From: Apostichopus japonicus | Taxonomy: Eukaryota; Echinodermata; Holothuroidea; Aspidochirotida; Stichopodidae | Assembly: GCF_037975245.1 (NCBI RefSeq) | Contig: NC_092565.1 | Coordinates: 9,282,499-9,346,498 of the forward strand | Length of the DNA: 64,000 nt | Direction: 5' to 3' | Part shown: one piece after another, positions 53,501-64,000 of the stretch | How the letters are laid out: each line of letters begins with the position of its first letter | Numbering within the stretch: position 1 is the first letter of the stretch | Made by a program: the position numbers and the translations under genes | Notes under the pieces: model-generated | Seen by the model: the letters and a program-made list of their open reading frames with translations, nothing else | Told to the model about the DNA's origin: nothing | Databases searched by the model: none

Positions 53501-56500
53501 GTTGCAATACATGATGCATGAATGTGTAGGAGGTACGTTAAAGGTCTTTGCCTTACCCCAGGGCTCCTTACCCCATGGAGATCCATATCTGCCTCTGGGG
53601 GTGGAGCAATCACATCGTTGGCGTTCACAATTGGAATGATCTTCATCCGTAACAGTTCAGTTAGGGTAGCCCGCAGATTACTCCTAGTGTAATCGTGTTG
53701 GAAGTCTGCCTTGGTGACTAACACCTTGAGAGTTTCGAACAGGGAAGTGTCAAAGTTACATAGACAGTCAAGGCATTTTCAAATTGCTATCAACAGTGAC
53801 GTTTACCACTGGCATTGCCAAAGGGCCAAATGTCTGTATGATATAATATATATCATATTCATATGTCCCTATAAAGGTTAACCATGAAACCAATTCTGGG
53901 AAAAATTCTCTTAATCCTACGTTCACCGTGCTTTGATGTGTTATCCACTGTCTATTTGCAGTACGATAATTGTAACTCTTTATGCTAGTGCTCGACAACA
54001 AATGGTAAGTGATAAATTGGAATGGAGCTTCACAGCTTAACCTCATTATTTCTACAAGGCTCTATTAGCTTCCCAGTAGGACACCAAAGCATGCAGCCAA
54101 AGAACACATGATAGTATACACACCAAAAAAGAAAAGACAGAAAAAGGTATTTTTGGTTACTTCTCGTAGCTATAAAATATTACTATATTGTTCAGGCTCA
54201 TGTGGTATCTTTATCCTCTATATCCCTTTTGTGTTAGGTGACCCCAATGTAAAAACTGTCATCATCTTGGTGACATTCCATTTGGGGGATGTGGTGGTCT
54301 GATCTGGGGTCTATTGAGAGGAGGTATCCCCCCCCCCCCCCCGGATGAGAGATTTTATTTGATTCAGGGTACTAAATTCCAAAATGATGAACATCTTGCG
54401 ACATAAGTATTTAATATTCACGATTGTCTCCCTTCTTGTCTTACTAACTTTTTGTGGCGACCATCAAACATGTTTTCGGGTCACCCCCCCCCCCCCTCCA
54501 GTTTGAATCCAGGGCTCTATGTGACATTGGACTAAAACAGTTTGAAACTATGAGGGTTTGTTTAAAGAAAGCCCCCAGCATTCCTGTCAAAGGGTGAAGA
54601 GTCACTTAAAATAGAGCATATGCTTATGAGACGGACTGACTGGTTGTTCATTAATTACCTGTGCAGTAGTCAAGCCATACTGGGAGAACATTGACTGGTA
54701 CATGGACATAAGTCCACTCTGCCCTGCGGCTGCACAAGCTCTGGGATCCAGCAGAGACTGGAACTGTAATCAAAGGTCAGAAGTCTATTCATTAGTTCTG
54801 TAATAAGTAATATACAGCACTAGTAGCAGTTTGCCATCACTGACCCTATCACTTGCTCAGATATTTACCAATGGCAATAATTGCCACAGGTGCCATCATA
54901 ATCATCTCAATCAAAAAACTGTGACTTGTCGATGCTAAATCAAAAGTGTCCAGAAAGAACAAAAAGTGTCATCTTCCTGTTTTCTGTTATTCCTGTAGTT
55001 TCCTAACACTTTGGATAAAGTACCATGGTTTCCTTTCAAAAACTAGAAAAATTGCTGTGGGACTCTGCCGTTTCAAAATCCAAGACCTGTCGATCCTTCA
55101 TTTTAGTCCTGGAGCTATGTTAAAGTGCCAAAGGAGCTGGATACACCAACTCTACTTGAAATGAGAATGGCACTGTAAAATGTTTGTGATTTATTATTTT
55201 TTTCCATCCATGCAAAACTTTGTCCCATGCACATGCAATATTTTAACAGTGATATCTCAATGTGGTCAATTTCAATATCTCTGCATGAAGTTTGTAATGT
55301 TTTCTTAAGGTTTATTTTTATCCACTTGTATCTATTCAATTGCAACTACCTACAATACTAATAGCCATTAACACTGGAGCTTACATCCGATATACCTAAA
55401 TTTCTGTCTGATTGTGTACTTAAATATGCGCTGGCACCAACATCTGATATATATAAACTTCTGACTGATTGTGTACTTAAATATGTACTAGGGCCAACAT
55501 CTGATAAACATCAACTTCTGTCTGATTGTGTACTTAAATATGCCGGCAAGTACCTCTTTGAGAACAACTACCCGAAAAAGCAATTTCAAGAATCACAAAT
55601 ATTTGCATCTGGCATGCACACTCTATTACATTTTGTCATTGTCATTACAGTACATATCTTAACCAGTATTTTTACTGCTATTTGTGATTAAATATTGAAC
55701 TTCAAACATTTCCACTGGGAATGAAAATTAAAGAGGGCAAAATTGCACAACATTATTAATTTAACACAAAGATGATATATGCTTCACACTTATTACTAAA
55801 ATTGAAATAGTAAATTAATGAGGACTTTCTAAAACTACACTCAATGTACATTCAAAATTCATTGTCAGAAATTAGGGGTTGCCAATAAAAGTTTTCAGTA
55901 AAGAAACATGTTCTGTTGAGGGCAATTAGAAAGAAACAGAATGATAACAAGCTCATTGATTCTTTGCTAATTTTTTCTGGGAACATTAACTGTAAACTGC
56001 ACACTAGGCTCTTATACCTAAAGTACTACAGACTCTTCTGAATTTACGATATGCACTCAATCCACCTAGTAACATAAAACTTTAAATTGGTAAGATTTAT
56101 CACTGCAGCCCATTAACCCACTTTCCCATCACTGTCCACTGCCTTATTACTCAGAGTCTACAAGTTTGTAGCCTTACAAACTGTAATAAAAGACATTTCT
56201 TCATTTGCTCAGATATAGAAGGGATTTAACAACTTTTGAAGTTCCAGTAATCATATTCAAGTATTCTTCCTTTCATAGTGTTTCATTAAAAGTGTTTCAT
56301 AATTTGCAATCCTGATTTAAATTATGACCTAATTTCATTCTTTATGGTAAAATTTTAATGGACACGAAGTGGTCTTGAATTCCGACTCTAGATGTCTTGC
56401 TGACCTTATCCTAAACGTGGACACTGTGGCTGTTAATTTATACCAGGACTTACTCTTTCATTGGATGGAATAAGAGTTTCCCTCATACTCTGAGATAACA

Positions 56501-57885
56501 TGACTTCTTGCTGTAGCCTCTGTTTGCCAAAGGCTACTGCACCACTTGTGACCACCAGCATCTGTCGGTCAGCCTGCTGCAGTTCGGACACCTATCAGAG
56601 AAAGACATGAGATCACCAACTTTAGCCAAGTATATGCAGTATTTACCAAGTGTTCTACGACCAACTGACTTACAACATACAGTATGTATGTACATTACAT
56701 ATAATATATCTATATAGGGAGTGGCTGGGTGAGCTGCCATTTTGTCACATATGTGATGACGATGATAAGACAATGAAGGAAACAACTAATGCCGTTGGTT
56801 TTACAAACAAGTTTCTTGCAAAGGCATTTCTATTGATCAAAATAATCCATGTAACGCATGAAGCGAACCATACTTAAAATAAAAGCACAGATGACTCTCT
56901 TTTTGATTTTTTAGATTTGACATCATTGTCCCAATTTTTAGTCTTGCATATGAAGAACATTGGAAACATTCTACCCTAAAAATGAATAAAAGTTTGGCTG
57001 GCTATATCAATGAGTTCCTCTTTAGCAATAAAAGAAAGGTATAAGTTTATTATGATCTTTGGCTTTTTTATGTCTGGATTAAATACTTCAGAAAATATAA
57101 GAGCACCAAATCATCACTTTGAAAGAGAAGTTTTCATAATGGTTCAAACAGAAACTGCTCTGAGTTACATCTTAGTACAATCAGTATCTGCATAATCAGT
57201 ATCTGAATATTCAGTTTAAAATGCTAATAGATAATTGACTATTCAATAAGGATAATCTCTGATTATTCGACTAATCTAAGAATCAAGAAAGTTTAAAATC
57301 CCCAACTTCTCACCTTTTTTGTCAAATACGAAGGTCATAATTTACAAACTATGCTCATAAGTGCCACGGTTAATGTTATGAATGGAACAAATTTGTGCAG
57401 TTTCATAGCATTACGAGAGCCTTCCTTTACCAATACTGTTTTCCTTGTTTAGGAACATGTTTCATGTTCTGGTACTTTCTTAATACCTGTTCAACGATGG
57501 ATGCTAATCTCCCAAGTGCAACACCGCATTCATCGTCCCGGGTTATTACTGCACTGCCAAGCTTTACCACAATCTTCTGACAGTGTTTCAGATCAGATCG
57601 AAAGGCAGCTGCTCTTGTTCTCGGAGTGCTGGTGGAAATGTTCCTTATTTGAGAGCTTTCACATGACCTCAATGGAGTGTTTCTTGGCAGAATGGAACGT
57701 TGATGGTGTGATGATATATTGCAACTGCTGAATGTAGTACAGTTACGCCAACCATGGGATTTGGTCAAAATCACATTTTTCTGAAGTAGGGGAACTTGTC
57801 CACATCGAAAAGTGAAATTGTTCTTTCCTTGGTAGCACCTGGACAACTTAGTCTGAAAATACTGCACTTTATGACAAAAAGCCAT
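43754..57885 (-). CDS. ALDH18A1: Delta-1-pyrroline-5-carboxylate synthase (14 exons)
   Basis: Exons on the minus strand are 57885-57487, 56591-56454, 54763-54659, 53724-53572, 51802-51587, 51011-50802, 50580-50484, 49556-49336, 48679-48542, 48007-47812, 46949-46828, 46216-46030, 45047-44952 and 43968-43754. All 13 introns are GT-AG and in phase, giving 830 aa (human 795). The bifunctional mitochondrial enzyme phosphorylates glutamate and reduces gamma-glutamyl phosphate to the semialdehyde/P5C, feeding proline, ornithine and arginine synthesis. The N-terminal 100 residues are basic, Ser/Thr-rich and poor in acidic residues, as for a matrix presequence. [12 protein letters not shown] (108-119) begins the kinase; [18 protein letters not shown] and EYPAACN-type C636 mark the reductase. 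The loop between kinase and reductase is normal. The C-terminus is extended and acidic ([10 protein letters not shown]) compared with vertebrates. A tandem donor after exon 4 predicts two isoforms. Confidence 0.97.
49861..50296. repeat. 40-bp minisatellite with a hairpin in each unit
   Basis: About 11 head-to-tail copies close to TGAGGCTTAAACAGTCCAGA plus CCTGTACAACATATGGACTG lie inside the ALDH18A1 intron between exons 7 and 8. Within each unit CAGTCCA and TGGACTG are inverted, so each copy can fold as a 7-bp stem. Confidence 0.95.
53557..53572 (-). promoter_or_regulatory. ALDH18A1: Tandem in-frame 5' splice sites of ALDH18A1 exon 4
   Basis: Read on the minus strand, the exon ends CATGGG/GTAAGG. 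Exactly 15 nt further the same GGG/GTAAGG recurs. The second site would add five codons (VRSPG) without changing frame, between Gly265 and Val266. Mammalian ALDH18A1 uses alternative donors at this same position to add two residues. Confidence 0.75.
55378..55552. repeat. Three-copy tandem repeat, about 62 bp
   Basis: Three copies share an ACATC(T/C)GATA word, CTTCTG(T/A)CTGATTGTGTA and CTTAAATATG in order. They lie in the ALDH18A1 intron between exons 2 and 3. No coding sense is apparent. Confidence 0.85.
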
Positions 57886-58577
57886 CCTTCAAAAGAAGTA
57901 CTGCTGGTCTTCAGATGATAGAAACTTTAGGAACCAAACCTTGACAACAAATCTGTATGAACAATAAGAATTATGAAAAGATATCAGTGAAAAACTATCC
58001 CAATTATTCTGTCTGTCTGGGCCAAAGCCTTTCTTGTTGCACTTGTCATATTTGCTTTATACTAACATAGCCTGAAGAATGTATTTGTAACTCCTGTAAG
58101 AATGAACATGTGAAGTTTAGACAAATTCCACTCATTAAAGAAAAGTTAGACTGTCATGTACTACAACTGCATCAATACTGGCGATGATATAGATCTACAT
58201 AAATTGCCTAGCCTTTCGTAATTTTATAATAAGAAGATGTAGCATACAACTAGGTAATACATTGCAAAAGTTAGTTAGAGGGCCCAATGTTTGGCATTTT
58301 GGCTTGAGAAATAGCATGATATTGTTGTGTAACGTTACTGTAATTTAGGCCATAGCTTTCGATACGAAGGTCTAGTCTAGGCCTATGCTAACCTTGATTT
58401 TGTCAAAGTAAGTTCTAGTGGTATACTATGCTGTCCCAAATATAAATAGTATAGCCAGCCTAGGCCTAGCCTGAGCACTAATATAGCAAAGCAACGTACC
58501 TGACGCCTGTGCTACTACCACTACAAGTTGTACAACTGCTAGTATCAATTAGCATAGTCAGTATTGCGAAGTTCGGA

Positions 58578-58787
58578 ACACTGCGAAGTTCGGACACCCC
58601 TAAGAAATACACGATTTCACCATGACAACCTACGGCAAGAGCCAATTTCACGAACAAATACGAAGCTACAGTTATTTTCTCTCCAAAATGACCCGTGTGC
58701 AAGCAATTGGTACTTAAATATTTGTCAATAAAAGAAAGTTATAGGTTTGGGGTGTTTTAAGGCTTAGGTGTCCGAACTTCGCAGTGT
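58578..58787. mobile_element. MITE with 20-bp perfect terminal inverted repeats
   Basis: The left end ACACTGCGAAGTTCGGACAC and the right end are exact inverted copies. Similarity continues inward (CACCCCTAAG against CACCTAAG). A partial extra copy of the terminus (ATTGCGAAGTTCGGA) abuts the left end at 58563-58577. The 210-bp element has no coding capacity. No clear target-site duplication is seen, so the superfamily is open. Confidence 0.8.
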
Positions 58788-59493
58788 CCATGCTACGTGC
58801 AGTACTATTTACTGCTTGCTACAGTAGTATAAGCCTAGCCTTGGCCCAGGCTAGTTGCGACTCTGATTTTTTTCTTATTTACTTTCTACTCTGTTGACCG
58901 ACATGAGCTTCCATATTATGAAAATTTGTGGTGAAAAATTAGATACCATTCACAGTTCCGTTTTCATGTTTCAATTTGGTTGATCTTGCATGAGCAGGAC
59001 GGAGACAGCTTCGTGCCAAATAACTTGTAAGGCTACCACTACAAATACCAGTAACACGATTTTCCCTGTGTCAAAGCATGACATATACTGTAAGAAACAG
59101 ATAGTCAGAGTTGACCTTGTTGTCTTGTGAATTACTTTTCATTTACTTTTCCACTAAGTGCTATTTCCATTGCGAGCGGATACATTACAAAAGGTCGCTA
59201 CTTCTATATAGGTTGATTAATACTTCCTTTGCAGCCAAACTATAATGAAGTTTCCATGGAAGAGATATTTAGACAATGAGACGCAGATTCTATAGAAAGA
59301 GAACTCAAATTACTTCTTATAATGGCGGCTGTACTCTGACTAAGAGACGTAAAACAAATCGGACAAAAAACGGCATGATCAACCCTTGCTATTTTTTCAC
59401 GCTGCATCGTCAGCAAGCTACATCGGTATGATGCAATACTATGGAGAGCCAAATATGGAAAGTTAAGAGGACAACAGGTGGCGCTGCTACAAT

Positions 59494-59775
59494 ACCAGGA
59501 TCAGAGCCGTATATAAGGCTCTGACCAGGATCAGAGCCTTATATAGAGATATAAGGCTCTGACCAGGATCAGAGCCGTCTAAATATACGGCTCTGACCAG
59601 GATCAGAGCCTTGGCTCTGACCAGGATAGACTTCCTTTATAGAGGAACTCTAAACCAGGACAGATCCGTATATAGAGTGATATAGGCCTACGGCTCTGAA
59701 CCAGGATATAGCCGTATATACCGCTCTGAACAAGGATAGAGTTCTCTATAAAAGGAACTCTACAATAGGACCATC
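59494..59775. repeat. Tandem array of hairpins (CCAGGATCAGAGCC ... GGCTCTGA)
   Basis: Four consecutive units read CCAGGATCAGAGCC, loop, GGCTCTGA. The stem TCAGAGCC/GGCTCTGA is perfect in each, and the loops differ (GTATATAA; a 16-nt TTATATAGAGATATAA; GTCTAAATATAC; TT). The loops are themselves partly self-complementary. After about 59630 the array decays into diverged copies (AACCAGGA, CGGCTCTGAA, GGAACTCTA) to about 59775. Confidence 0.85.
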
Positions 59776-61607
59776 CGAGACGCCCTCTAATTTTCATTGC
59801 GCGAAAGCGCTATCTCTGTTGCAAAAATACAGCAAAATCCCTTATAATCTTCTTAAGTTAGATAATTTGCCGACGAAATCCCCAGATAACATCAAACTTC
59901 AATGAAGAAACTGTTTCTCTAGGAATAAACGGTGGATTTATCAGTTTCTACATCATTTCTGTCATATTTTTTTAATAGGGTTAAGGTAATTATAGTCCCC
60001 ATTTTTGTATGAATGACCAATATTTGGCAGAAGATTGGGATTAATGATGTAGAAGAACGTCCCCGTTACATTATATGTTTAAATTTACCATTTCATTCCG
60101 TTTTGGATTACTAGACAGCTCTTTAATGTAGCACTAATCGCCAAAGGGACTACACAAAGCACTTCCAAATTTTAGAAAAATTGACATCACGGAAACATAC
60201 TTCATTGTAAGTGTATTGGGTTTGAAACCATCATGGATTAGAAGGAAAAAATACTAACAGTACCAAATTTAACACATTTGCACGATGATATAAAAAGTTG
60301 AATATATATATATTGGGTGGGGGAAGCTGATATGGGGAGGGTTTCCCCTCGCCCCTGGGAGTTGTTCACAGGTAAAATGACTGTGCACCAAAAGGTGCTA
60401 TCATTTGACAATAATTTCACATGAATACATTGGAAATTGTTTCTAATACAAATGATTAGCCTAGCTCTATATATTTTGGATATGTACCAGCTCTGGTGGG
60501 AGAGAGGGAAACAGGCTGGGGGAAAGGAAAATTCTGAGGGTAGCCCTCGTGTTCACCCCCCCCCCCCACCCGTATTGCGCCGCCACTGTTCGTATGTTAT
60601 CCGTTTTGACATGGAGCCTGGGACGAAGGTGGGGAAGGGAGATGGGGAGAGGAGAGAGCAAGAAGGGGAGGACGGCGGATGACGAGCTAGATGGCGGTTG
60701 GAAGGGGCGGGAGCCAAAGGAAAATGGGAGATAGATTGGGATTTTATTAGTGTTCTGCCAATTGACATATGGTGATAACTTCGCGTGTCCTGGAAATATG
60801 TGTTTCACACATGTATATCTGCACTGATAGACACTGTTGTTGCTGTGTTCGTTTCATTACATAAAGGTTCGTGCCCCTACTATACATCTGCAATGTACGC
60901 CATTGGCACAATGTTACATAGATCTTTATTTACTTCTATACATGTGCATGTCATAGAATCTGACCAGGAGCGACGTTTGTGTTTTCTAATCTAAGCATAC
61001 TAAATATAGAGGTCGTGCATTTAAAACTAAGCGCGACTAATTCAGCGTGGATGCATTGACGCAAATGCTTTCCTCTATGGCTTGAACAGATGAAGAAACC
61101 GTGTACTGTAAATACACAGCTCTGAAAAACCGACGATCGGGTAATAAACTGCAACCTGGTACAATGGCATCTTATGAGGAAGTGAAGTCGACATAATAAT
61201 ACCCTGAATATGACCTTCAGTTTAACGTAAGTTAAGACAAGTCATTGCTTCGCATTCCTCGTAGTAAGTCTTGGATAGGCTGTGCTCCTTGGCGAGGCCT
61301 AGCTTACACTAAGTTACAGTTGCATTAATATGTGTATGTATAACTGCAGCCTAGCCTGCAACAGTTAAATGTTGTTTATTTGCAGGCTGAAGTAGTGCTA
61401 GGCTAGGCCTACATGGTAACAAGGTACGCATTAAAAGCCCATTGAGATTTATTGCTATGAGACACCAAAGTTTTCGTCACTTGAAAACAAACCTCTTTAC
61501 TCAGTAGTAAGCAATTTCGTACACTGCTCCTGAGCCCTGGCAGTGGTAGGCCTGAAGGGTCTAAAATTGCCTCATTTGACCTATTTTTTTCACCATGCTC
61601 TCCATTC

Positions 61608-62132
61608 ATGCTCTACAGCATGCAAGCCACTATAAAACCAGATCCTGGGTTGATAACATATCAAAACAGATGTCCTCCTGCTGCTCTTTAGCATTTACCT
61701 GGAGGAGAACACTCTCGTGGATTGATACACTCGTGGGGATTGATATAGACTCTAGTAATAGGAGTATGCCACCTTAAGTAACACTAGATGAACTTGTTTA
61801 TTAATTCCAAAATGTTCCTTTTTGTAATCGTCACAATATATAAACAAGAATAGAATTCTATGCAATTACCACTTTAGTTCCTTAACGATGTATTTTCAGG
61901 GATTTCATAGCGTGTAATCCACATGTGGGCAATACTGTGTATGCAGTAATCAGGTATAAGTTTGCAACAACACTTCCAGTTACCCATGCTCTTCAACTTG
62001 CAAGCCACAAAAAACAAAAACATACTGATTGATAACATATCAAAAGAGATGTTCTCCTGCTGCTTTCTGGCACTTTTCCTAAAGGAGAACACTCGGGTGG
62101 ATTGAAATAGACTCTAATAGGAGTGTGCCACC
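61608..62132. repeat. Direct repeat of about 150 bp, two copies
   Basis: Copies at about 61608-61773 and 61984-62132 share TTGATAACATATCAAAA, a CTCCTGCTGCT word, GGAGAACACTC, TAGACTCTA and TGCCACC in the same order. They are separated by about 210 bp of unrelated sequence, upstream of the ZNF365-like gene. They may be two copies of one small mobile element or a promoter-proximal duplication. Confidence 0.75.
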
Positions 62133-62549
62133 AAATAGGTTAACTTGTGCTGTTCTTGTAAACGTGTTCACTGCTTGCTACCCGAGTTAGTCAAGGTTGA
62201 TTTCCATGTGAATGATAAATTTAAAGTGTGCATCATACTTCCAAAAACTATCCTGGCTGATGGACACCTACTCCAATACCTTAACTTCAGCCTTAGGTCT
62301 CTCAAAAGCCTAATATAACAAAGAATGTTCTTAAATATTGTGGCAAGGGATCACTTAATTAAAGGGGACACAATACCTGACACACATCTTAAGCTAAGGT
62401 ATTTGTGTTTTGCTCTACATAGAAGAGATAGTGAAGTTTAAAATTTATGTCTGAGAGCTGTCACTTCGATGAGATGTGCCATATCTAAGGCCTACCTATC
62501 TTATTCTTTTCTTATTCTTTTGATTGCAGTTGTACTACACACAGTACAG

Positions 62550-62648
62550 ATGGCAGACCCTCAAGGTGTTGGAACTGATGATCAGTCAGTCAACATTCTA
62601 AAATCACCGATTGTGGATGTTAGCGAAATGAATAATGTGACAAAATGA
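62550..62648 (+). CDS. Upstream ORF overlapping the ZNF365-like start
   Basis: An ATG at 62550, 21 bp after a splice acceptor, opens a 32-codon frame (MADPQGVGTDDQSV and on) whose TGA overlaps the start codon of the main frame as ATGA at 62645-62648. As laid out, ribosomes would have to re-initiate or leaky-scan to reach the main frame. It may also be the true N-terminus if a base is missing or an unseen exon exists. Confidence 0.4.
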   Translation: MADPQGVGTDDQSVNILKSPIVDVSEMNNVTK

Positions 62649-63589
62649 TATGCCCTGTGTGTCATTTAGAACTGAGTAAGGCAAGCTTGAGGTCACATTT
62701 GTCGGTAGACCATTCTGAACGCCAACTTCAATTGACGCTGCAAGCTGACGCTGTTCCAGTCTCGAATGCTAACAGAGAGAAACCTGTTGTATTCACACCC
62801 GAAGCCAAGGAATTGCTTTCGCAATTAGACCATGCCAGACGTCTCCACAACCAGAACTTGCTGTCTCAAAGAAAAGCCCTCAGTACATTGTCAAGGACGT
62901 TAATGCCAGCGTCACCTCTGAAAGGGTCCATCACCAAGGAAGATGTAAAAGGATATCCCCAACGATTACAAAATGGATCATACAGCCCACGAGAATCCAT
63001 CGACCAAATGTTGGTACAATCAGCACAGGGAAAGCACGCAGGAACCAATTTTGCTGCAGATGTAACAGCATGTAGTTGCAGAATGCACCAGCGAACCATA
63101 AGCAGTCTTGAAGTGAGTCTGAGGGAGAAGAAGAAACAGGTCGTTGAACTGACCCAGAAGCTGAAACAAGAAATGGAGAAACTCGAAGATAAAGATATGT
63201 AAGTATGCAAAGTATGGCTGTCAAATGTCAGTTATAAAGATTTCTTTCATTTTTAAGGTCAAAGTCACTAGGTAAATATTTAATCTTCGACACCTCTTCA
63301 TCAATAAAAAAATTAATATTGGAATTAAAAGCCTGTATTTTATATTTATCATGTATTAAGCCATAGCATATCTTGTCTTCTTAAAGAGTCCTCATCTCCG
63401 TTTCCCTCCAGGGTCATTTCTGATCTCAACACATTCCTACAAGAAACCGCCGAGAAGCAGTCTATCGCCAGAGCTCAACTGGAAGGTTACATGGATAATC
63501 TGATCACAAGGACAGTACAGGCGGAGAACGAAGTCAAGAATCTACAGATGCTATCATCCCCATCCTCATCAATGAATAGGTCAAGGTGA
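62645..63589 (+). CDS. C2H2 and coiled-coil protein, ZNF365/FBXO41 type
   Basis: Coding exons 62645-63198 and 63412-63589 (phase 2) give 243 aa. The N-terminus is a single C2H2-like finger, CPVCHLELSKASLRSHLSVDH (C3, C6, H18, H23). A low-complexity middle follows, then a charged heptad-like coiled coil from about residue 153 to 235. The C-terminal block DLNTFLQETAEKQ, then ARAQLEGYMDNL and AENEV, aligns with the coiled coil that follows the finger in ZNF365 and FBXO41 (FL..TA..E...AK..LQ.FIE.LL.RA..AE). No F-box is present. ZNF365 is tied to centrosome and genome stability in vertebrates; function here is inferred only by family. The 5' exon begins after an acceptor ending at 62529. The gene could extend past 63589 by a weak alternative donor (AATAG/GTCAAG). 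The closest paralogue is uncertain. Confidence 0.72.
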
Positions 63590-63927
63590 TTTGTTGATAT
63601 TGTCATGTCTTCCTTGAAGTTCAAAGCTGCGTTTGTTGTGCTGTTTTGTATCAAACTTTGTATTATTCTGACCAAGCCATGTACTATTCATACGTAATTA
63701 AAAAATTTGTAAATCTACCCATGAAATTTACATGATTGCAACCCTTCGACTGAGCATATCAAGTCACAGCAATCGACCTTTAGGCTAATTCAGAAAAGTT
63801 TGTGTCCCACACATATAAGCATATCATCAGTACCCATTGCTTGGATTTTATAGTTTGTAATGACTCCTTAATAATTTGTTTTCCAAAGATGAGGGTATGC
63901 AAACATCCCAGTAAAGAAATAGCAAGT

Positions 63928-63933
63928 AATAAA
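63928..63933 (+). terminator. Candidate polyadenylation signal, ZNF365-like gene
   Basis: AATAAA lies 339 bp after the stop codon and is the first canonical hexamer downstream on this strand. The spacing is normal for a short 3' UTR and supports the gene ending at 63589. Confidence 0.45.
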
Positions 63934-64000
63934 GAGCCCCCTAAATGTAGAAAGAATATAAGAAAAAATGTTTTCAAATGAGGCCACTGTACAAAGCTGG

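Larger units (their letters stand above)
50802..57885 (-). other. ALDH18A1: ALDH18A1 exons 1-6: presequence and glutamate 5-kinase domain
   Basis: Residues 1-103 form the presequence-like leader ([20 protein letters not shown] at its end). Residues 104 to about 400 form the amino-acid-kinase fold, with KLGSAVIT (108-115), [14 protein letters not shown] in exon 2, [12 protein letters not shown] in exon 3, [18 protein letters not shown] in exon 4, [17 protein letters not shown] at the start of exon 5, and [12 protein letters not shown] at its end. Exon 6 ends with the linker to the reductase. Family knowledge puts glutamate binding and product (ornithine) inhibition in the exon 4/5 region. Confidence 0.93.
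57886..62529. promoter_or_regulatory. Divergent intergenic region, ALDH18A1 and ZNF365-like gene
   Basis: The two genes point away from each other, so this 4.6-kb gap must hold both promoters and any 5' UTR exons. No coding exon was recognised in it. It contains a MITE (58578-58787), a hairpin array (59494-59775), a C/G-rich patch (about 60520-60720) ending in a hAT-like GCGCCGCCACTG terminus near 60577-60588, and a 150-bp direct repeat (61608-62132). Confidence 0.5.

Noticed and set aside
60540-60590. GCGCCGCCACTG as the right end of another hAT element
   Set aside because: The terminus is suggestive but no left end or target duplication could be located, so it is only mentioned in the intergenic entry.

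Overview
The window looks like nuclear DNA of an invertebrate animal, most likely a marine deuterostome and perhaps an echinoderm. It has AT-rich introns and intergenic DNA, GT-AG introns, no operons, many homopolymer and TA tracts, small DNA transposons and a tRNA-derived SINE. The encoded proteins align closely to vertebrate families across full domains. The echinoderm guess rests only on general sequence texture (frequent TAGGCCTA-type words, poly-C/poly-G runs) and is weak.

Five protein-coding genes can be modelled. Their exons all join in phase. From left to right they are: (1) a FAM204A-like gene on + (coding 10365-20568, 5 exons, 258 aa); (2) a phospholipid phosphatase of the PLPP4/PLPP5 type on - (33671-26234, 7 exons, 292 aa) with all three PAP2 catalytic motifs; (3) ANAPC10, the DOC-domain subunit of the anaphase-promoting complex, on + (37960-38938, 2 coding exons, 182 aa); (4) ALDH18A1, the bifunctional mitochondrial P5C synthase of proline/ornithine synthesis, on - (57885-43754, 14 exons, 830 aa); (5) a C2H2 plus coiled-coil protein of the ZNF365/FBXO41 type on + (62645-63589, 2 coding exons, 243 aa), head-to-head with ALDH18A1.

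The genes do not form a pathway. What links them is ancient linkage: four of the five have a human homologue on chromosome 10 (FAM204A, PLPP4, ALDH18A1, ZNF365), which suggests preserved macrosynteny.

Non-coding regions. 1-10257 has no recognisable gene but holds a MITE with a telomere-like core (7209-7472) and a hAT-type MITE nested inside another (7916-9250 and 8271-8862), each with a perfect 8-bp target duplication. The FAM204A introns hold a tandem duplication of an exon-intron boundary, a SINE and a 1-kb 22-bp minisatellite. 20569-26233 is 3' flank with tandem repeats. The ALDH18A1 introns hold a 40-bp hairpin minisatellite and a three-copy repeat. The ALDH18A1/ZNF365-like intergenic region holds a MITE, a tandem hairpin array and a 150-bp direct repeat.

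The most interesting points are a tandem, in-frame 5' splice site in ALDH18A1 exactly where mammals make their ornithine-sensitivity isoforms, the tandem hairpin array at 59494-59630, an ATGA uORF/main-ORF overlap in the ZNF365-like gene, and the duplicated splice-donor segments in FAM204A.
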